A stretch of DNA of 20,326 nucleotides. It comes from an uncultured Lachnobacterium sp. Its GTDB lineage: Bacteria > Bacillota > Clostridia > Lachnospirales > Lachnospiraceae. Under the pieces are notes generated by a model, which was not told the origin of the DNA, made no database searches, and was given only the letters and a program-made list of their open reading frames with translations. The number at the start of each line of letters is the position of its first letter. Within the stretch, counting starts at the first letter, position 1. The translations under genes and the position numbers were made by a program. Of this stretch, positions 7,406-14,726 are shown piece after piece. The stretch covers positions 1 through 20,326 of the forward strand of contig URLU01000014.1 in NCBI GenBank assembly GCA_900548765.1, written 5' to 3'.

Positions 7406-7434
7406 TTGCGGATTGTCTGCGGTCATGTTAGAAT
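7406..7434 (+). promoter_or_regulatory. Sigma-A promoter of the nucleoside-binding lipoprotein gene
   Basis: TTGCGG (7406-7411), 17-base spacer, TAGAAT (7429-7434), within the 122-base gap after the regulator. Predicted start is near 7441, leader about 49 bases. A TGCGG direct repeat with 11-base period (7407 and 7418) overlaps the -35 and spacer. The -35 is imperfect, which suits an activated promoter. Confidence 0.68.
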
Positions 7435-7489
7435 GAAGCCAGGCTATATCAGGTAGCAAATATTTTATCCAAATGAGGAGGACAACTAA

Positions 7490-8569
7490 ATGAAAAAGAA
7501 GATTTTAGCAGTCGTTATGTCAGCAGCTATGGTTTTCGGTCTTGCAGCATGTGGCGCTTCAAGTGATAGCGGAAATGCAGGACAGAGTGCTGGTTCGACA
7601 GAGAATGCAGCAGAAGCAACTACAGACAAATCTGATTTCAAGATTGGTCTTGTAACAGATACTGGTGGAGTTAATGACCAGTCATTCAACCAGTCAGCTT
7701 GGGAAGGACTTCAGGCTGTGGAGGATGAGTATGGGGTTACAGTTAACTACCTTGAATCATCAGGAGATGCTGATTACGTTCCAAATATTACAAGCTTTAT
7801 GGATGAGGACTATGACCTTATCATCTGTGTAGGATACATGCTTGCAGACGCTACACGTCAGTGTGCAGAGGCAAATCCAGATCAGAAGTTCGCTATCATT
7901 GATGATTCATCATGCAGCGACCTTGACAATGTTACATGTCTTATGTTCAAGCAGGAGCAGGCTTCTTACTTAGTAGGATATGTTGCTGGTCTTATGACAG
8001 AGACAAACAATATCGGTTTCGTACTTGGAAACGCTTCTGAGACAATGCACTTATTCGGATACGGATACATTGCAGGTGCTACAGATGCTAACCCAGACAT
8101 CAAAGTACAGCAGTACAATGCTGCAAGCTTTGCTGATGCAGCAGGTGGAAAGACAGCCGCTACAACAATGGTTACAAACGGTGCAGATATCATTTTCCAC
8201 GCAGCAGGTGGTACAGGTGTTGGTGTTATCGACGGATGTAAAGAGGCTGGAATCTACGCAATCGGTGTAGATAGTGACCAGAGCTACCTTGCTCCAGATA
8301 CAATTATTACATCAGCTATGAAGAGAGTAGATGTTGCTGTTGAGACAGTTTGTAAGGAAGCTATCGACGGAACAGTTAAGGGTGGAGTAGAGACATATGA
8401 GTTATCAAACGGTGGTGTTGATATCGCTCCTACAACAACACTTCTTCCAGATGATGTTGTATCTCAGGTTGAGGATGTAAAACAGAAGATTATTTCTGGC
8501 GAGATTACAGTTCCTTCTAGTCAGGCTGAGTTTGAAGCAGCATATGGTGATGTTTACGAACTTGACTAA
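7490..8569 (+). CDS. BMP-family nucleoside-binding lipoprotein of an ABC importer
   Basis: Extracytoplasmic substrate-binding protein of the basic membrane protein (BmpA/PnrA/Med) family, whose characterised members bind purine or broad nucleosides (PnrA of Treponema, BmpA of Lactococcus, NupN of B. subtilis). The 359-residue product has a lipoprotein signal peptide (KKK, hydrophobic core, LAAC lipobox with Cys21), a Ser/Gly/Ala-rich linker to about residue 48, then the periplasmic-binding fold starting KIGLVTDTGGVNDQSFNQSAWEG, which holds the conserved DxGGxNDxSFN signature of the family. ATG with AGGAGG upstream. It has its own promoter and is followed by a strong terminator hairpin. All its isoleucine codons are ATT or ATC, none ATA, unlike neighbouring genes, which points to high expression. 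Its ABC partners are encoded after yjjI-yjjW. The exact nucleoside preference cannot be read from sequence. Confidence 0.93.
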   Translation: MKKKILAVVMSAAMVFGLAACGASSDSGNAGQSAGSTENAAEATTDKSDFKIGLVTDTGGVNDQSFNQSAWEGLQAVEDEYGVTVNYLESSGDADYVPNITSFMDEDYDLIICVGYMLADATRQCAEANPDQKFAIIDDSSCSDLDNVTCLMFKQEQASYLVGYVAGLMTETNNIGFVLGNASETMHLFGYGYIAGATDANPDIKVQQYNAASFADAAGGKTAATTMVTNGADIIFHAAGGTGVGVIDGCKEAGIYAIGVDSDQSYLAPDTIITSAMKRVDVAVETVCKEAIDGTVKGGVETYELSNGGVDIAPTTTLLPDDVVSQVEDVKQKIISGEITVPSSQAEFEAAYGDVYELD

Positions 8570-8598
8570 TATATAATTGGATATTTAAGTATCTAATC

Positions 8599-8631
8599 AA
8601 AGAGGAAGTTGGATTCAACTTCCTCTTTTTT
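8599..8631 (+). terminator. Strong intrinsic terminator/attenuator between the lipoprotein gene and yjjI
   Basis: A perfect 13-bp stem (8599-8611 with 8616-8628), tetraloop GATT, and a continuous T run of six bases (8626-8631). It lies 30 bases after the lipoprotein stop. Only 21 bases separate it from the yjjI ATG, and 9-10 of them lead directly into its ribosome site, so yjjI has no room for its own promoter after it. Expression of yjjI must come from readthrough or from regulated antitermination. Confidence 0.9.
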
Positions 8632-8652
8632 AACAAAAAAGGAGGCATTATT

Positions 8653-10197
8653 ATGCGCGATATTTCCATGGAGAGAGTGAACAATACCAGACAGGATATG
8701 CTTGGCATTGTCAAAAGCTCTGAGCTTACACATGAGCAGAAGGTTGCAAATATGGCAAATGCGGCGGATTCTCTTCTTGAGGTTCTGAATTTACCGGAGG
8801 GCTTGGATGAGCTTTTAAATCAGCCGATAGATACACAGTGCATCTGTGATTTGTTTGAGGGACATGCTCCACTCAGACCACGTTACATAATCCCGGATTA
8901 TGCCAAATTTTTAAAGGAAGGAAGCAAGTTCCTGCGTCTTGAACCACCAAAGGATTTGTATGAGGCATTAAATAATCTACTTATCTTTTACAAGCATGTG
9001 CCAAGTGTCACCAATTATCCTGTATATATGGGGCAGTTGGATGAACTATTGGAGCCATATATTAACACAGTAGATGAGGCTATGGCAAAGAAGCTTATAA
9101 AGATGTTTATGCTTCATATAGACAGGACAGTACTTGATTCCTTTTCACATGCAGATATCGGACCATATCCTACAAAGGCTGGCAGGATTATCCTTGAGGC
9201 AGAGGGAGAATTGCAGGATGCAGTGCCAAATATTACAATGAAGTATGACCCAGAGCTTTCTACTGATGAGTTTACTCTTGAGGCGATAGACTGCGCTATG
9301 AAGACAGCCAAGCCAAGCTTTGCAAACCACAGAATGTTTGTAAATGAGCTGACGGAGAATTATGTAATTGCAAGCTGCTACAATGGACTTCCTTATGGTG
9401 GCGGTTCTTACACTTTGTGCAGGCTTATTCTTGGAAATATTGCAAAGAGAGCCAGTGATATCAAGGACTTCAAGGAAAAGCAGCTGCCATATGTGATGGA
9501 TATCATGGCACGTTATATGGATGAGAGAATCCGTTTTGAGGTAGAAGAGAGCGGTTTCTTTGAGAACAACTTCTTGGCAAGAGAGGGCTTTATCCACAGA
9601 GACAGATTTACAGCCATGTTTGGTCTGGTAGGACTTGCAGATGCTGTAAATATACTTTTTGAAAAGGAAGGCATGGAGGGAAGATTTGGACATTCAGAAA
9701 AGGCAGACCAGCTGGGTGTTGAGATAATGGATATAATTAATGATTTCAACAATAATCACCACAACAAGTATTGTGAGATTACCGGAAATCATTTTCTTTT
9801 ACATGCACAGGTTGGAATCGCACAGGATGTAAATGTTACTCCTGGTACAAGAATCCCTATCGGGGAAGAGCCGGAGGAGCTCATTGACCATCTTAATGTT
9901 ATCAGTAAGTTCCATAAGTATTTTCCGTCAGGAACAGGTGATATCTTCCCGGTTGACATGACTGTACATAAGAACCCGGGATATGTGCTGGATATCATAA
10001 AGGGAGCCTTTGCAAAGAACATCAGATACCTGTCTTTCTACTCAAGCGACAGTGACACAATCAGAGTCACAGGCTACCTGGTAAAGAAATCTGAGCTTGA
10101 GAAGTTAAGTAAATCAGAGGCTGTAATACATGATACAAGTGCTCTGGGGCTTGGGGCTGCCAGAAATGGACATATTTTGGAACGTAAGGTACGATAA
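8653..10197 (+). CDS. yjjI: YjjI-type glycyl radical enzyme (DUF3029 family), reaction unknown
   Basis: A 514-residue protein, close in length to E. coli YjjI and much shorter than pyruvate formate-lyase (about 760). The C-terminal glycyl radical motif is present: RVTGY at 471-475, with Gly474 the predicted radical site after activation by YjjW. The best candidate for the thiyl-radical cysteine is Cys242 in IASCYNGLPYGGGSY (239-253); Cys256 and Cys374 are alternatives. Other notable segments are HADIGPYPTKAG (166-177), TGNHFLLHAQVGIAQDVNVT (377-396) and PSGTGDIFPVD (425-435). ATG with AAGGAGG 7 bases upstream. It is a soluble, strictly anaerobic enzyme by family. The substrate is not established to my knowledge. 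In E. coli yjjI-yjjW adjoin the deo operon, and here they sit inside a nucleoside uptake and breakdown locus, so a (deoxy)nucleoside, pentose phosphate, nucleobase or derived aldehyde is the likely area (inference). Not a PFL, CutC, diol dehydratase or NrdD by length and motifs. Confidence 0.9.
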   Translation: MRDISMERVNNTRQDMLGIVKSSELTHEQKVANMANAADSLLEVLNLPEGLDELLNQPIDTQCICDLFEGHAPLRPRYIIPDYAKFLKEGSKFLRLEPPKDLYEALNNLLIFYKHVPSVTNYPVYMGQLDELLEPYINTVDEAMAKKLIKMFMLHIDRTVLDSFSHADIGPYPTKAGRIILEAEGELQDAVPNITMKYDPELSTDEFTLEAIDCAMKTAKPSFANHRMFVNELTENYVIASCYNGLPYGGGSYTLCRLILGNIAKRASDIKDFKEKQLPYVMDIMARYMDERIRFEVEESGFFENNFLAREGFIHRDRFTAMFGLVGLADAVNILFEKEGMEGRFGHSEKADQLGVEIMDIINDFNNNHHNKYCEITGNHFLLHAQVGIAQDVNVTPGTRIPIGEEPEELIDHLNVISKFHKYFPSGTGDIFPVDMTVHKNPGYVLDIIKGAFAKNIRYLSFYSSDSDTIRVTGYLVKKSELEKLSKSEAVIHDTSALGLGAARNGHILERKVR

Positions 10198-10200
10198 AGC

Positions 10201-11055
10201 ATGGAAGTAGTTGTAAATAAGATAATACCTTTCAGTAGTGTGGATGGTCCGGGAAACAGGACAGCAGTATTTTTGCAGGGCTGCAACATAAACTGCAGGT
10301 ACTGTCACAATCCTGAGACCAGAGGCATGTGCCAAAATTGCGGTGTCTGTGTGGACAAGTGTCCGAAAAAGGCTCTTGAACTGAAAATAGACAGCCAGGG
10401 AATGAAGAAAGTGGTTTTTAAGCCAGACTTATGTGTGGCATGTGACACCTGCATACATGTCTGTCCCCATGACAGTTCACCAAGGACAAGGCTTATGGAT
10501 GAGAAGCAGGTCTTTGAGGAAGTGAAGAAGCAGATGCCATTTATCAGAGGCATCACTGTTTCAGGAGGAGAGTGCATGCTGCACCCGGATTTTCTGACAG
10601 GCTTATTTAAGCTGGCGGGAGAGGCCGGATTGTCCACAATGATAGATTCGAATGGCACAATAGATTTTTCCAAGCATGAAAATCTGCTTAGGGTCACTGA
10701 TTCAGTTATGCTGGACATAAAAGCATTTGACAACGAAGCACATAAGAGAATTACAGATTATGGTAATGAGACCGTAATCAAAAATGCTGTCTATCTGGCA
10801 GAAAAAGGAAAGCTTTTTGAAGCAAGAGTGGTTGTAGTGCCTGATTTGTATGATGCAGAGGAAAGTGTTAGAGCTATCGCCGGACTTTTAGCACCATATA
10901 ATGAAAAGCAGTCTATAAGAATTAAGCTTATATCATTCAGACCTATGGGGGTTAGGGAGGAATATAAGCATTTACAGGTTCCTGATGCAGGATATATGGA
11001 AAAACTTTCTAAGATTTTATCTGAACAGGGATTTTTGGATGTGGTGATTATTTGA
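10201..11055 (+). CDS. yjjW: YjjW-type glycyl radical enzyme activase (radical SAM)
   Basis: Uses S-adenosylmethionine and a [4Fe-4S] cluster to abstract hydrogen from the radical glycine of its partner, here YjjI. The 284-residue product shows the radical SAM triad Cys28-x3-Cys32-x2-Cys35 (CNINCRYC) after FSSVDGPGNRTAVFLQG. An inserted ferredoxin domain follows with two CxxCxxCxxxC clusters (Cys44/47/50/54 and Cys78/81/84/88), then SGGE (121-124) for SAM binding and the barrel strand segment MLDIKAFD (170-177). This is the layout of activases with auxiliary clusters rather than the shorter PFL activase. The ATG lies 3 bases after the yjjI stop with only a weak ribosome site, so translation is coupled to yjjI. 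The stop codon overlaps the promoter of the ABC ATPase. Confidence 0.92.
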   Translation: MEVVVNKIIPFSSVDGPGNRTAVFLQGCNINCRYCHNPETRGMCQNCGVCVDKCPKKALELKIDSQGMKKVVFKPDLCVACDTCIHVCPHDSSPRTRLMDEKQVFEEVKKQMPFIRGITVSGGECMLHPDFLTGLFKLAGEAGLSTMIDSNGTIDFSKHENLLRVTDSVMLDIKAFDNEAHKRITDYGNETVIKNAVYLAEKGKLFEARVVVVPDLYDAEESVRAIAGLLAPYNEKQSIRIKLISFRPMGVREEYKHLQVPDAGYMEKLSKILSEQGFLDVVII

Positions 11056-11080
11056 TATAGGCTTTTATTTATGATAAAAT
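11052..11080 (+). promoter_or_regulatory. Sigma-A promoter of the ABC transporter genes
   Basis: TTGATA (11052-11057), 17-base spacer, TAAAAT (11075-11080); the -35 overlaps the yjjW stop codon. Predicted start is near 11087, a leader of about 26 bases. It would allow the ATPase and permeases, and perhaps ada, to be made independently of yjjI-yjjW. Confidence 0.8.
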
Positions 11081-11097
11081 GATTTTAAATTAAAACG

Positions 11098-11105
11098 AAG
11101 GAGGT
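11098..11105 (+). promoter_or_regulatory. Ribosome binding site fixing the TTG start of the ABC ATPase
   Basis: AAGGAGGT lies 7 bases before TTG 11113. The next in-frame ATG at 11131 would be 25 bases away from it. Confidence 0.8.
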
Positions 11106-11112
11106 ACCGAAG

Positions 11113-12660
11113 TTGGAACATACGAGTCATATGGACCCAAATACTGTGGTCATTGAAATGAAAGAAATCGTGAAGAAATTCGGAGATTTTACAGCCAATG
11201 ATCATGTGAATCTGACGGTACATAAAGGAGAAGTGCATGCCATTTTAGGAGAAAATGGTGCAGGAAAAAGTACACTTATGAATGTGCTTTATGGTTTATA
11301 CAGACCTACAAGTGGTACGATTGCGATTAACGGCAGGGAGGTTGTACTGACAAGCCCTAAGCACGCAATTGAGCTTGGAATAGGTATGGTGCATCAGCAC
11401 TTCATGCTTATTCAGCCATTTACAGTAACAGAGAATATTGTACTTGGTGTTGAGCCTAAGAAGGGAATAGTCCTCGACAAGGCAGAGGCGAGAAAGAGGG
11501 TAGTAGAGCTTTCTGAGAAATACGGAATGAAGGTTGACCCAGATGCAAAGATTGAGGATATTTCTGTTGGAATGCAGCAGAGAGTGGAAATCCTTAAGGT
11601 ATTGTATCGTGGTGCGGATACACTTATTCTGGACGAGCCTACAGCCTCCCTCACTCCACAGGAGATTGATGAACTGATGGAGATTATCAGAAATCTTACA
11701 GCGGATGGCAAGAGTGTAATTCTTATCACTCATAAGCTCAAGGAAATTACAGCCTGCTCAGATTATTGTACTATTATCAGAGCTGGTAAATACATCCAGA
11801 CTGTTAAGGTGGGTGAAGTGGATGAGAACAAGCTTGCTGCCCTTATGGTAGGACGTGATGTCAATTTTGTAGTTGACAAACAGGAGCAGAAGCCGGGTGA
11901 GACTGCACTTGAGGTTAAAGACCTTCATGCAAAGGATTATCGTGATGTTGAAATCTTAAAGGGACTCAACTTAAACGTGCGGAAGGGCGAAATTGTTGGA
12001 CTTGCCGGAGTAGACGGCAACGGACAGACAGAGCTGGTAGAAATCCTTACAGGATTTAAAAAGGCTGAGTCTGGTCAGATAACAATGCTTGGTCAGGATG
12101 TGTTTAACAAGACTCCGAAGGAGATTTTTGATGCAGGTATCTCAAGTATTCCTGCTGACAGACAGAAGCATGGATTAATTCTTGATTTTTCAATTGAGGA
12201 TAATATGATACTTCAGCATTTTGACAAGGAACCATTTTCTAAAAAGGGTATCTTAAACAGAAAGGAAATCCGCACCAATGCAACAGAACTGATGGAAAAA
12301 TTTGATGTCAGACCTCGAAATTCTGAGGCTAAGCCAGCAGGAACACTTTCTGGTGGAAACCAGCAGAAGGTTATCATTGCAAGAGAGGTAACAAATGACA
12401 AAGACCTCCTCATAGCTGTTAACCCTACACGAGGACTTGATGTAGGAGCTATAGAGTTTGTTCACAAGTATATTGTGGAGCAGAGAAACAAAGGAAGGGC
12501 AGTTCTTCTCGTATCCTTTGAGTTAGACGAGATTATGAGCTTATCAGACAGAATAGAGGTTATCTTCGATGGACAGATAATCGGTTCCGTAAACGGCAGT
12601 GATGCAGATGAGAAAGAGCTTGGATTTATGATGGCAGGAGGTAAGCAGAATGAAAAATAA
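11113..12660 (+). CDS. Nucleoside ABC transporter ATP-binding protein (NupO/YufO type, two ATPase domains)
   Basis: Cytoplasmic ATPase powering nucleoside import through the two permeases encoded next. The 515-residue protein has two fused ABC domains. The first is complete: Walker A GENGAGKST (46-54), Q-loop in VHQHFML, signature SVGMQQR (151-157), Walker B LILDEP (171-176), H-loop THK. The second is degenerate as usual in this sugar/nucleoside (CUT2-like) family: GVDGNGQTE without the Walker lysine (299-307), an intact signature LSGGNQQ (412-418) and Walker B LLIAVNPTRGLD, where Asn replaces the catalytic acidic residues. So one hydrolytic site is expected. Start is TTG with a near-perfect ribosome site. 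It overlaps the first permease by 11 bases. The closest characterised relatives are B. subtilis NupO and Lactococcus NupA. Confidence 0.95.
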   Translation: MEHTSHMDPNTVVIEMKEIVKKFGDFTANDHVNLTVHKGEVHAILGENGAGKSTLMNVLYGLYRPTSGTIAINGREVVLTSPKHAIELGIGMVHQHFMLIQPFTVTENIVLGVEPKKGIVLDKAEARKRVVELSEKYGMKVDPDAKIEDISVGMQQRVEILKVLYRGADTLILDEPTASLTPQEIDELMEIIRNLTADGKSVILITHKLKEITACSDYCTIIRAGKYIQTVKVGEVDENKLAALMVGRDVNFVVDKQEQKPGETALEVKDLHAKDYRDVEILKGLNLNVRKGEIVGLAGVDGNGQTELVEILTGFKKAESGQITMLGQDVFNKTPKEIFDAGISSIPADRQKHGLILDFSIEDNMILQHFDKEPFSKKGILNRKEIRTNATELMEKFDVRPRNSEAKPAGTLSGGNQQKVIIAREVTNDKDLLIAVNPTRGLDVGAIEFVHKYIVEQRNKGRAVLLVSFELDEIMSLSDRIEVIFDGQIIGSVNGSDADEKELGFMMAGGKQNEK

Positions 12661-13717
12661 AAAGAAAAGTATCTTAGATTTTGATCTGCTATACATCCTC
12701 ATTGCGATTATAGTTGGATTTATTATCGGAGCGATTTTCCTTGCAATAGTAGGCTTAAGCCCGGCAGAGGTATATGGGAAGCTCTTTGACAGTGTATTCA
12801 GTAAGCCCAAATACATGGTTTGGACACTTATGTATGCAGCACCTATTATGATGACTGGTCTTTCAGTTGCGTTCTCATTCAGAACCGGTGTGTTCAATAT
12901 CGGTGCTGAGGGACAGTTTGTAGTAGGAGAGATAGCTGCAGTTGCAGTTGCCATATTTGTCGATGTGCCGGCAGTTATCCATGTGCCATTATGTATCATT
13001 GCAGCGGCAGCAGCAGGAACCTTATGGGCACTTATATGTGGTCTCATGAAGGTAAAGAGAGGTATTCATGAGGTGCTTTCATTTATCATGTTTAACTGGA
13101 TTGCATATTATCTGTCAAACTACTTTGTAAACCTTCCATTTGTCAAGGCAGAAGGAAAGGAAGCAAGTAGAGATATTTTACCATCAGCAAGCCTTTTGGT
13201 ACCTGATTCGTTAAAACAGATTCTTGACTGTACATCAGCTAACTGGGGAATCGTTATCGCAATTGTTCTCGCAGTTATAATCTGGATTATTATTGAGAAG
13301 ACTACATTAGGATACAAGCTTAAGGCAGTTGGTTTCAACAAGGATGCAGCCCAGTACGGAGGCATTAACTCAAATGCATCTATACTGACAGCCCTTGGTA
13401 TTTCAGGAGCCTTATCCGGAATCGGTGGAGCAATACTTGTACTTGGTATGGGTGGACGACTCAGCCAGTTTGCAGGACAGGAGGGCTATGGATTTGAAGG
13501 TATTACAGTAGCACTTATCGGTTCAAGTAACCCATTAGGCTGTATTCTTTCGGCTATTTTCTATGGAGCTATGAAGTATGGCGGATCTAAGCTTACAATG
13601 ATTAAGGCTCCGGCAGAAGTAATAGATATCATCATGGGATGTGTAATCATAGTAATTGCCATTTCTCATGTATTTAAGATTTTATTCAAGAAAATCGGAA
13701 AGAAGGAGGCAGAATAA
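12650..13717 (+). CDS. Nucleoside ABC transporter permease (NupP/YufP type)
   Basis: Integral membrane half of the nucleoside importer. The 355-residue protein begins with a basic cytoplasmic tail (KNKKKS) and a first membrane segment at about 13-35. Further segments lie at about 58-78, 94-132, 143-162, 199-216, 245-268, 285-310 and 324-345. Seen: the BPD_transp_2 family signature FRTGVFNIGAEGQF (77-90) and the later cytoplasmic loop TTLGYKLKAVGFNKDAAQYGGI, which contacts the ATPase. ATG overlaps the ATPase stop by 11 bases, with AGGAGGT upstream. It pairs as a heterodimer with the following permease. Confidence 0.94.
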   Translation: MKNKKKSILDFDLLYILIAIIVGFIIGAIFLAIVGLSPAEVYGKLFDSVFSKPKYMVWTLMYAAPIMMTGLSVAFSFRTGVFNIGAEGQFVVGEIAAVAVAIFVDVPAVIHVPLCIIAAAAAGTLWALICGLMKVKRGIHEVLSFIMFNWIAYYLSNYFVNLPFVKAEGKEASRDILPSASLLVPDSLKQILDCTSANWGIVIAIVLAVIIWIIIEKTTLGYKLKAVGFNKDAAQYGGINSNASILTALGISGALSGIGGAILVLGMGGRLSQFAGQEGYGFEGITVALIGSSNPLGCILSAIFYGAMKYGGSKLTMIKAPAEVIDIIMGCVIIVIAISHVFKILFKKIGKKEAE

Positions 13718-14652
13718 TGAGTGGGTTTATTTCTATATTAGGACTTTTAATTAATGCTACATTAATTGCAACACCTCCTCTTTTGCTCGCAGCACTTGGT
13801 TCGTGCTTTTCTGAACGTTCTGGTGTTGTAAATATCGGAATTGAGGGAATGATGACAATTGGTGCTTTTACAGGAACTGTAGTTGCACTGTATACAGGAA
13901 ACGGATGGCTTGGTTTTCTCTGTGGAGGATTGGCAGGAGCGGTATTTGGACTCATACATGCAGTAGTATGTATTCAGTTTCAGGCTGACCAGACAATTGC
14001 CGGTACAGCTATAAATTTCCTTGGACCTGGTCTTGCAATATTCCTTTGCAAAGCCCTGTTTAATAACTCTTCGGATACACCAGCACTTGATACAGCTGCT
14101 AAGCTTCCAAAGATGTTTAACGGCGTATTCCCAACAGGTTCATTCTGGTACAACGTATTAAATATTTATTCAATGTCTTACATTGTATTTATATTTGCTA
14201 TTGTCTGCTGGTTTGTATTTTACAAGACCAAATTCGGCGCACACCTAAGAGCAGTTGGTGAGCATCCGGAGGCTTGTGAGTCACTTGGTATAAACGTATA
14301 TCTGGTAAGATATATCTGTGTTATTTTATCAGGTTTCCTTGCCGGTCTTGGTGGAGCTTTCGTTACACTTGCTACAGTAAGCCAGTTCAGACCTACAGTA
14401 ATCGTAGGACAGGGCTTCATTGCTATTGCAGCAGTTATCTTTGGTAAGTTCTCACCAGAGGGCGCACTTAAGGGATGTCTGCTCTTTGGATTCTGTGGTG
14501 GACTTAAATCAATCATTGGAATGTACAATATCGTATCACCAAACCTTATTGCACTGATTCCATATGTTGTGACTGTTATTGCCCTTATCTTCTTCGTTGG
14601 TAAGGGACATACACCAGCCGCAAATGGTAAGCCATTCTACAAATCAAGATAG
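13717..14652 (+). CDS. Nucleoside ABC transporter permease (NupQ/YufQ type)
   Basis: Second membrane subunit of the nucleoside importer, 311 residues, strongly hydrophobic throughout with about eight membrane segments. Seen: SERSGVVNIGIEGMM (32-46), the counterpart of the FNIGAEGQF signature in the first permease, and the coupling loop TKFGAHLRAVGEHPEACESLGI. Its ATG shares one base with the upstream stop (TAATG), preceded by AAGGAGG, so the two permeases are made in equal amounts. A terminator hairpin follows 10 bases after the stop, ending the transporter transcript or limiting flow into ada. Confidence 0.94.
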   Translation: MSGFISILGLLINATLIATPPLLLAALGSCFSERSGVVNIGIEGMMTIGAFTGTVVALYTGNGWLGFLCGGLAGAVFGLIHAVVCIQFQADQTIAGTAINFLGPGLAIFLCKALFNNSSDTPALDTAAKLPKMFNGVFPTGSFWYNVLNIYSMSYIVFIFAIVCWFVFYKTKFGAHLRAVGEHPEACESLGINVYLVRYICVILSGFLAGLGGAFVTLATVSQFRPTVIVGQGFIAIAAVIFGKFSPEGALKGCLLFGFCGGLKSIIGMYNIVSPNLIALIPYVVTVIALIFFVGKGHTPAANGKPFYKSR

Positions 14653-14662
14653 TATTCATGAG

Positions 14663-14699
14663 ATAAAGGTATCTGTTTATGCAGGTACCTTTATGTTTT
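14663..14699 (+). terminator. Intrinsic terminator between the permease and ada
   Basis: A 13-bp stem (14663-14675 with 14682-14694, one G-U pair) with a 6-base loop TTTATG, followed by GTTTT. It lies 10 bases after the permease stop and 27 bases before the ada ATG. The ada gene is thus served by readthrough or by an unrecognised promoter. Confidence 0.72.
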
Positions 14700-14726
14700 A
14701 TGTATTTGTGCATGAGGGAGGGAAAT

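Noticed and set aside
14679..14726. N-terminal extension of adenosine deaminase (starts at 14679 or 14712)
   Set aside because: The extension runs through the terminator hairpin and lacks a ribosome site, while ATG 14727 has GAGGGAGGG and gives the usual N terminus.
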